This document shows positions 19,031 to 23,213 of a stretch of DNA of 23,213 nucleotides, in pieces. The position numbers and the translations under genes were made by a program. Origin of the DNA: a virus. Location: the IMG/VR virus record IMGVR_UViG_3300044673_000232, positions 1-23,213 of that record. One strand, written 5' to 3'. Each line of letters starts with the position of its first letter. Position 1 is the stretch's first letter. The notes beneath the pieces were generated by a model. The model was given only the letters and a program-made list of their open reading frames with translations. It was not told the DNA's origin and searched no databases.

Positions 19031-19753
19031 GTGACCGACCTTGAAATAGCGAACGCGGCCCTCGACCGCTTGGGGTCCCGGACCATCACCAGCTTCGCGG
19101 ACGCCACGCACCCCCATGCCGCCATGGTCGGCCGATTCATCACGCAGTACCGCGGCGAGATCCTCCGCCTCATCCCCTGGCCCGTCGCCCTTAAGGACGT
19201 GGCCCTGGTATCCCTGGACGCCACCGCATCCGCTTGGGTCGGGAGTACCGCCTATGCCGTCGGGGCCATACGCGTCAATGGCGGGAACATCTACGCCTGC
19301 ATCACCGCTGGCACGAGCAACGCGACAGGAGGCCCGACGACCGCCGCGGCCGACATCACCGACGGGACCGTCCACTGGCGCTATCTCCGCGCCCTCGGGA
19401 CCAATTTGTCGGCCTATAGCTACCGATACGCAGTCCCGGCCGACAATCTCCGGATCAAATCCGTCGGGGACGGAGCGCCGTACCAGATGGCCTTCGGGAT
19501 AATCTACTCGGACGAGGACGCCCCCCGCCTGGTCTACGTCCATACCCTCGACTACACCCTTTTCGACCCGATCATGACCGACGCCCTCGTCCTCCGCCTG
19601 GCCGCTGGTATCGCCAAGACCGTGACCGGCGAGGCCCGTCAGGATCTCATGCAGGAATTCCAGTCCATCATCGGCCTGGCCCTCGTGGCTGCCGTATCCG
19701 AGGCCTCCGAGCGCCCGGTCAACCCGGGATTATGGACGGAAAACAATGCCTGA
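19031..19753 (+). CDS. Tail tubular protein A with inserted domain
   Basis: This is a 240-residue protein. The start MTDLEIANAALDRLGSRTIT and the later RLIPWPVALKDVAL, YAVPADNLRIKSVGD and YVHTLDYTLFDPIMTDALVL are typical of the T7 gp11-like adaptor that forms the first ring of the short tail on the portal. Between residues about 66 and 120 a repeat-type module is inserted (VGSTAYAVGAIRVNGGNIYA, then DGTVHWRYL), like small carbohydrate- or surface-binding modules of phage tails. GAGGAGA precedes the GTG start. It overlaps the next gene by 8 bases. Confidence 0.85.
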   Translation: MTDLEIANAALDRLGSRTITSFADATHPHAAMVGRFITQYRGEILRLIPWPVALKDVALVSLDATASAWVGSTAYAVGAIRVNGGNIYACITAGTSNATGGPTTAAADITDGTVHWRYLRALGTNLSAYSYRYAVPADNLRIKSVGDGAPYQMAFGIIYSDEDAPRLVYVHTLDYTLFDPIMTDALVLRLAAGIAKTVTGEARQDLMQEFQSIIGLALVAAVSEASERPVNPGLWTENNA

Positions 19754-21497
19754 AAAACAAGTCCAGACCGACTTTTCCGGCGGCATCCTCTCCGAGAAAT
19801 TCGCAGGCCGTTTCGACCTGGGCGCCTGGAAAAAATGCGTGTCCCAATGCACGAATTGGGCGCCTACCCCGCAGGGAGGCCTCACCTACAGGCCCGGGAC
19901 CTCCTGGATCATGGCGCCGGCCGCCAAAGCCCGCCTCATACCATACCAATGCAGCCCGACGACCAACTTTTTGTTGGAAATATCCTCCGGCTCGATGCGC
20001 GTCATCCAGAACGACGCCCTTGTCTCGACCATCAGCGTCCCCTGGACGACCTGGACCGATATATCCGAGCTCCAATTCGCCCTTTTGGGCGGGTCCATGT
20101 TCTTCTGCCACCGAAACCACGCCCCCCGGAAGCTGTCCTGGTCTGGCGGCACGACATTTGCCTTCGGGACTCTTTCCATCACCGGCAACACCACCGACAT
20201 CGACGGGAACCCGACCGTCCTCCCCTTCCAGTCCGCCGGGAACTACCCCGGAAGCGTCTCTGCCCTGGCCGGGCGCGCGGTTTTCGCCGGGTCGATCAAT
20301 CAGCCGCAGGCCGTTTGGCTGTCCGAGCCCTACGAGTACGAGGCTTTCCACTACTTCGAGACCGTGACCACAACCTATACCCAGGTCAAGGACTCTGCCG
20401 AATGGGCCGACCCGCACGTCCCAGAGACCGAGGAGGTCAACACGAGCCGGAACGTCGTGACGGACGCCTCGGCTATCGAGGTCGAACTGGCCAGCGACGA
20501 AAACGAATACATCCTGGGCATGGTCTCCTCGCGTGACCTCATTATCCTCACGTCCTCGAGCGAATGGATCATACCCGAGTCGATCACCGGCACGAGCCCC
20601 AGCGCGACCATCCAGTCCAGGAACGGATCCACCCGGCTCCAGCCGCTCATGGTCGGCCAGCAATGCTACTTTGCCGCAAGCCCGCGATCCATTCTGGCCT
20701 ATGCCTACTCGAGCAACTCCGAGGGATACAGCAGCCAGGATATTTCCTTCAATTCCGAGCTCCTCGCCACGGGCGTGGTAGATATGGACTTCGCCCAGCA
20801 TCCAAGCCAGACGCTTTACTGCGTCCTGGCCGACGGGACCGTGGCTGTCATGGAGATCAACCAGGCCCTCCAGTCCGCCGGCTGGTGGCTTTTTAGCACG
20901 ACCGGGACCGTGGAATCCCTGGCCGTCATGCCCGGGGCCGACGGGGACGACGATGTATACCTCTCCGTCCTTCGGGGGGCGACCAGGTCGATCGAGAAGC
21001 TGGACCGCTACTGGACCGGGAAGCACCTGGACAATGCCCGGACCGTAACGGCCGGCAGCGGGACAGCCTCCGGGCTTGCGCACCTGAACGGCCAGGCGGT
21101 CTACGCCGTCAACGGCTCAACCGTCCTCGGGCCCGCGACCGTCTCCGGGGGCGTCCTCACCCTGGCCGGCCTGGCGAATGGGACGAGCTACCGAATCGGG
21201 ATCCTCCAGACCGCGACGATGCGGATGCTCCGCGTCATGTCCACCACGGCCGACGGCCAGGTCGGGATGATGGAGGACAAGCGGATTGCCCGCGTCCTGG
21301 CCCGGGTATACAAGACCTACGCGCTCAAGATCGGGCGGACGGCCGCGGCCGTGTTCCCCCTGCCCATAACGACCGAATTTACCGGGGACCAGGTCTCCCC
21401 CTTCAATGGCGATTGGGACACCGACGGCTGGGTCTACGTCGTCCAGGACACGCCCCTGGCGGCCACCGTCCTCGCCCTCATTGTGGAGGTACTGTAG
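19746..21497 (+). CDS. Tail tubular protein B (tail nozzle)
   Basis: This is a 583-residue protein. TDFSGGILSEKFAGRFDL, NWAPTPQGGLTYRPGTSWI and LAGRAVFAGSINQPQAVWLS are hallmarks of the T7 gp12-like nozzle/stabilisation protein, found in many podoviruses (Bbp13-like in BPP-1). It continues the tail tube below the adaptor. Beta-rich blade-like repeats make up the middle, and the C-terminal part (TAGSGTASGLAHLNGQAVYA) resembles an added sandwich domain. The start overlaps the adaptor gene by 8 bases; the stop is followed at once by the next ATG. Confidence 0.87.
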   Translation: MPEKQVQTDFSGGILSEKFAGRFDLGAWKKCVSQCTNWAPTPQGGLTYRPGTSWIMAPAAKARLIPYQCSPTTNFLLEISSGSMRVIQNDALVSTISVPWTTWTDISELQFALLGGSMFFCHRNHAPRKLSWSGGTTFAFGTLSITGNTTDIDGNPTVLPFQSAGNYPGSVSALAGRAVFAGSINQPQAVWLSEPYEYEAFHYFETVTTTYTQVKDSAEWADPHVPETEEVNTSRNVVTDASAIEVELASDENEYILGMVSSRDLIILTSSSEWIIPESITGTSPSATIQSRNGSTRLQPLMVGQQCYFAASPRSILAYAYSSNSEGYSSQDISFNSELLATGVVDMDFAQHPSQTLYCVLADGTVAVMEINQALQSAGWWLFSTTGTVESLAVMPGADGDDDVYLSVLRGATRSIEKLDRYWTGKHLDNARTVTAGSGTASGLAHLNGQAVYAVNGSTVLGPATVSGGVLTLAGLANGTSYRIGILQTATMRMLRVMSTTADGQVGMMEDKRIARVLARVYKTYALKIGRTAAAVFPLPITTEFTGDQVSPFNGDWDTDGWVYVVQDTPLAATVLALIVEVL

Positions 21498-22364
21498 ATG
21501 GCCTTAGATTGGGGAAAAGTAGACTGGAAAAACGACTGGTGGAAGTATGCCCTCATGGGAGGGGCGACCCTGGTATCGCCTATCGTGGGAGGAAGCATCC
21601 TCCTTGGGGCTCTGGCGAACGAAGAAGAACGCCAAAGGGTGAACCAGCAGCAACAAGATGCGGAATCAGAACATACGGCAACCGAAGCCGCCACCGACGC
21701 AACCTGGCGCAAGCAGATGCAGGAATCCGAACGGCAGGCTGGCGACATAGAGGCGCAAATTGCCGAACTGTCCCGCCGGGCTGAGGCCAATAACGAATCG
21801 AGCATCGACCAACTCAAGACGGCCTACGGCTACGACGGACGGATCGGTACGGCTTGGTCGGATTACATCAACAATTCCACGGCCGCCCGACAATCCCAAG
21901 GATCCTACAAGCAAGCCGCGGCCTCTTCCGGCCTTAAGAATTCAGGATCGATTCAGACGATGGGGACCATGCTGGACCAGAACATCGCCCAGGCCCAGCA
22001 GATCCAGCGAGACGCGATCGAGGGAGGCCTCCGCGCGAACGTCTCTGGAATCAAGGACCAATGGGACTCGGCTCAATTCACCATAGGGCAGGCCCGGGAA
22101 GATGTAGCCAATTTGAGAGAGGACTGGGAGGGCTTTAACTGGGATAGCTTCATCAATCCCGCCGGGGATTCCTTGAACCAGCAGTTGTACCAGACGAAGC
22201 GCGCCGCATTGGACGCTTCCTGGACGCAGCAGAACCGCCAATTCCAGTACGCCCTCGAGGATTCGGATCCGTTCAACATTTGGAACATCGCCAATGGGGC
22301 CAAGAGCGGCATCGACTTGGGGCTGAACCTCTTCGGGAAAGCCATGAGCTTCGGGATGATCTAG
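21498..22364 (+). CDS. Probable internal virion / ejection protein
   Basis: This is a 288-residue protein. A membrane-like stretch (YALMGGATLVSPIVGGSILL, about residues 17-36) is followed by a long Gln/Glu/Ala-rich helical, coiled-coil-like region and a Trp-rich C-terminal part. Podoviruses encode such helical proteins after the tail nozzle; they leave the head first and form a channel through the cell envelope (T7 gp14 class). The GGAGG before the ATG lies at the end of the nozzle gene. Assignment is by position and composition. Confidence 0.65.
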   Translation: MALDWGKVDWKNDWWKYALMGGATLVSPIVGGSILLGALANEEERQRVNQQQQDAESEHTATEAATDATWRKQMQESERQAGDIEAQIAELSRRAEANNESSIDQLKTAYGYDGRIGTAWSDYINNSTAARQSQGSYKQAAASSGLKNSGSIQTMGTMLDQNIAQAQQIQRDAIEGGLRANVSGIKDQWDSAQFTIGQAREDVANLREDWEGFNWDSFINPAGDSLNQQLYQTKRAALDASWTQQNRQFQYALEDSDPFNIWNIANGAKSGIDLGLNLFGKAMSFGMI

Positions 22365-22373
22365 GGGAGAACC

Positions 22374-23213
22374 ATGACGCCATTTGCGCAGTTTCTTAAA
22401 GGCATTCCGGACACCGTCAACACGGGCATGAACATCATCGGCCAGGCCTTCCAGATTGAGAAGGCGGCCGCCTTCGACCGCATCGAGGCGAACCTGGCCC
22501 AGGAGTCCATGCGCTTCCGCGAAAGCCTCAAGACCGACGAGGATTACGACCAATTCATCAGCGAAGACGGGAGCACGGGGAAATACGCCGAATTCCGCAA
22601 GCGCATGGAGGGCATGGTCAAGTCCGAAACGGGCGGGAAGCTCTACCAGGACCAGGCCCTCGTTTTCCTCAAGAACTCCCTCGTCAACGACGAGCAATAC
22701 GCGCGCCAATTCCAGGCCCAGCAGATGGTCAACGTCGGGCTCAAGAAGAGCATCGCGTCGACCGTCCAGATCCTCTCCACGGTAAAAGACGACCCAGCGA
22801 CGTGCGCGGCCGAAATGAGCCAGAGATACGCCGACGGCCTCGAACGATTCGTCAACTCGGGCGTGATGCTCAAGGATACCTATGACGCCGTCTGGAAAGA
22901 GAACATGACGCCGTTCGTCGAGAACAACGTCGTGCAGGAAGTAAGGAAAGTCTTGGACATGGGCGGCATGGAGGCCGTAACATCTTTCGCGGGGTGGCTC
23001 CAGGCTAATCCCGCATATCTCGCGGGTGGCGACGACGTTCCGGCTGTTACCTTCGACAAGGACACCGTTATCGCAATAGGACAAAAGGAATCCGAGGCCC
23101 GCCGGAAGCTCCGCGCCGAGGCGTGGGACAAGGAAATGTCCGACACCCTCCTTATCGGGAAGAACATCCCCATGGCCAAGGAAGTCCTAGGGAAAGCCCG
23201 GGCCGACATGGAG
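22374..23213 (+). CDS. Probable internal virion protein (5' part, runs off window)
   Basis: The reading frame is open from the ATG at 22374 to the window end, 280 codons, with GGGGAGA before the start. It begins MTPFAQFLKGIPDTVNTGMN and continues as long charged helices, for example IEANLAQESMRFRESLKTDE and VGLKKSIASTVQILSTVK. No catalytic motif is visible in this part. The position after the first ejection-type protein suggests the second component of the DNA ejection channel; in T7-like phages that protein is large and may carry a wall-degrading domain further on. Complete length unknown. Confidence 0.65.
   Translation, partial: MTPFAQFLKGIPDTVNTGMNIIGQAFQIEKAAAFDRIEANLAQESMRFRESLKTDEDYDQFISEDGSTGKYAEFRKRMEGMVKSETGGKLYQDQALVFLKNSLVNDEQYARQFQAQQMVNVGLKKSIASTVQILSTVKDDPATCAAEMSQRYADGLERFVNSGVMLKDTYDAVWKENMTPFVENNVVQEVRKVLDMGGMEAVTSFAGWLQANPAYLAGGDDVPAVTFDKDTVIAIGQKESEARRKLRAEAWDKEMSDTLLIGKNIPMAKEVLGKARADME

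Noticed and set aside
19719-21083. 454-codon minus-strand frame
   Set aside because: It lies antisense to the adaptor and nozzle genes. Long antisense frames are expected in GC-rich DNA with C/G third positions; no motif or start signal supports it.
21942-23084. 380-codon minus-strand frame
   Set aside because: It lies antisense to the two ejection-type proteins and looks like a composition shadow with no recognisable domain.

Overview
The window is the left end of an integrated, tailed-phage-like genome (a prophage of podovirus type) together with a short piece of its bacterial host chromosome. The host part is the 5' end of a single-chain (eukaryote/archaeal-type) glycyl-tRNA synthetase gene on the minus strand (1-435), and then the 3' half of a tRNA-Arg(TCT) gene (674-717, minus strand) that stops inside the anticodon arm. 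That truncated tRNA is the likely attachment site, and everything to its right is phage or phage-borne. The host cannot be named from the sequence. The single-chain GlyRS, the GC-rich coding DNA and integron-type recombination sites would all fit a high-GC spirochaete, but that is a weak inference.

Layout: (a) 720-2450, attachment-side and lysogeny region. It holds tandem repeats beside the att site, an exported small protein (875-1240, minus) that looks like a lysogenic-conversion gene, two small plus-strand genes, and a minus-strand operon led by a ribbon-helix-helix-like (RHH) protein. (b) 2338-2471, a divergent control region. Two sigma70-type promoters point away from each other and drive two paralogous RHH-like genes, each with a strong Shine-Dalgarno (SD) sequence and a TTG start. 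This looks like a CI/Cro-style switch built from RHH paralogues. (c) 2471-4896, an early operon of small genes, several overlapping by 4 bases, with a 300-base structured stretch containing a tRNA-like element, a DUF6948-like gene overlapping a gene made of 45 Gly-X dipeptides, and an excisionase-like HTH gene.

(d) 4985-9023, recombination and replication. The genes encode a phage recombination protein with a zinc-ribbon insert, a PD-(D/E)XK exonuclease, a NinB-like protein, an HNH endonuclease, and a replication-organiser-like protein. The last gene carries direct repeats and a GGG-rich purine tract inside its coding sequence, a probable origin. (e) 9004-9704, the most unusual part. Two short gene cassettes are each bounded by folded sites with every structural hallmark of integron attC sites: RYYYAAC ... 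GTTRRRY ends, imperfect stems with an extrahelical base on the left arm, and each cassette's left end complementary to its own right end. No integron integrase is in the window. (f) 9739-11101, a run of small accessory genes, several cysteine-rich.

(g) 11114-23213, packaging and virion genes in one direction: terminase small and large subunits, a membrane protein with an HELGH motif, a peptidoglycan-binding protein, head-tail connector (portal), a Bbp19-like protein, scaffold, major capsid protein, a Bbp16-like capsid accessory protein, tail tubular proteins A and B, and two probable internal/ejection proteins, the last running off the window. The structural set resembles Bordetella phage BPP-1 and its relatives in order and family. 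Lysis genes, tail fibres and the phage integrase are not in the window and should lie to the right.
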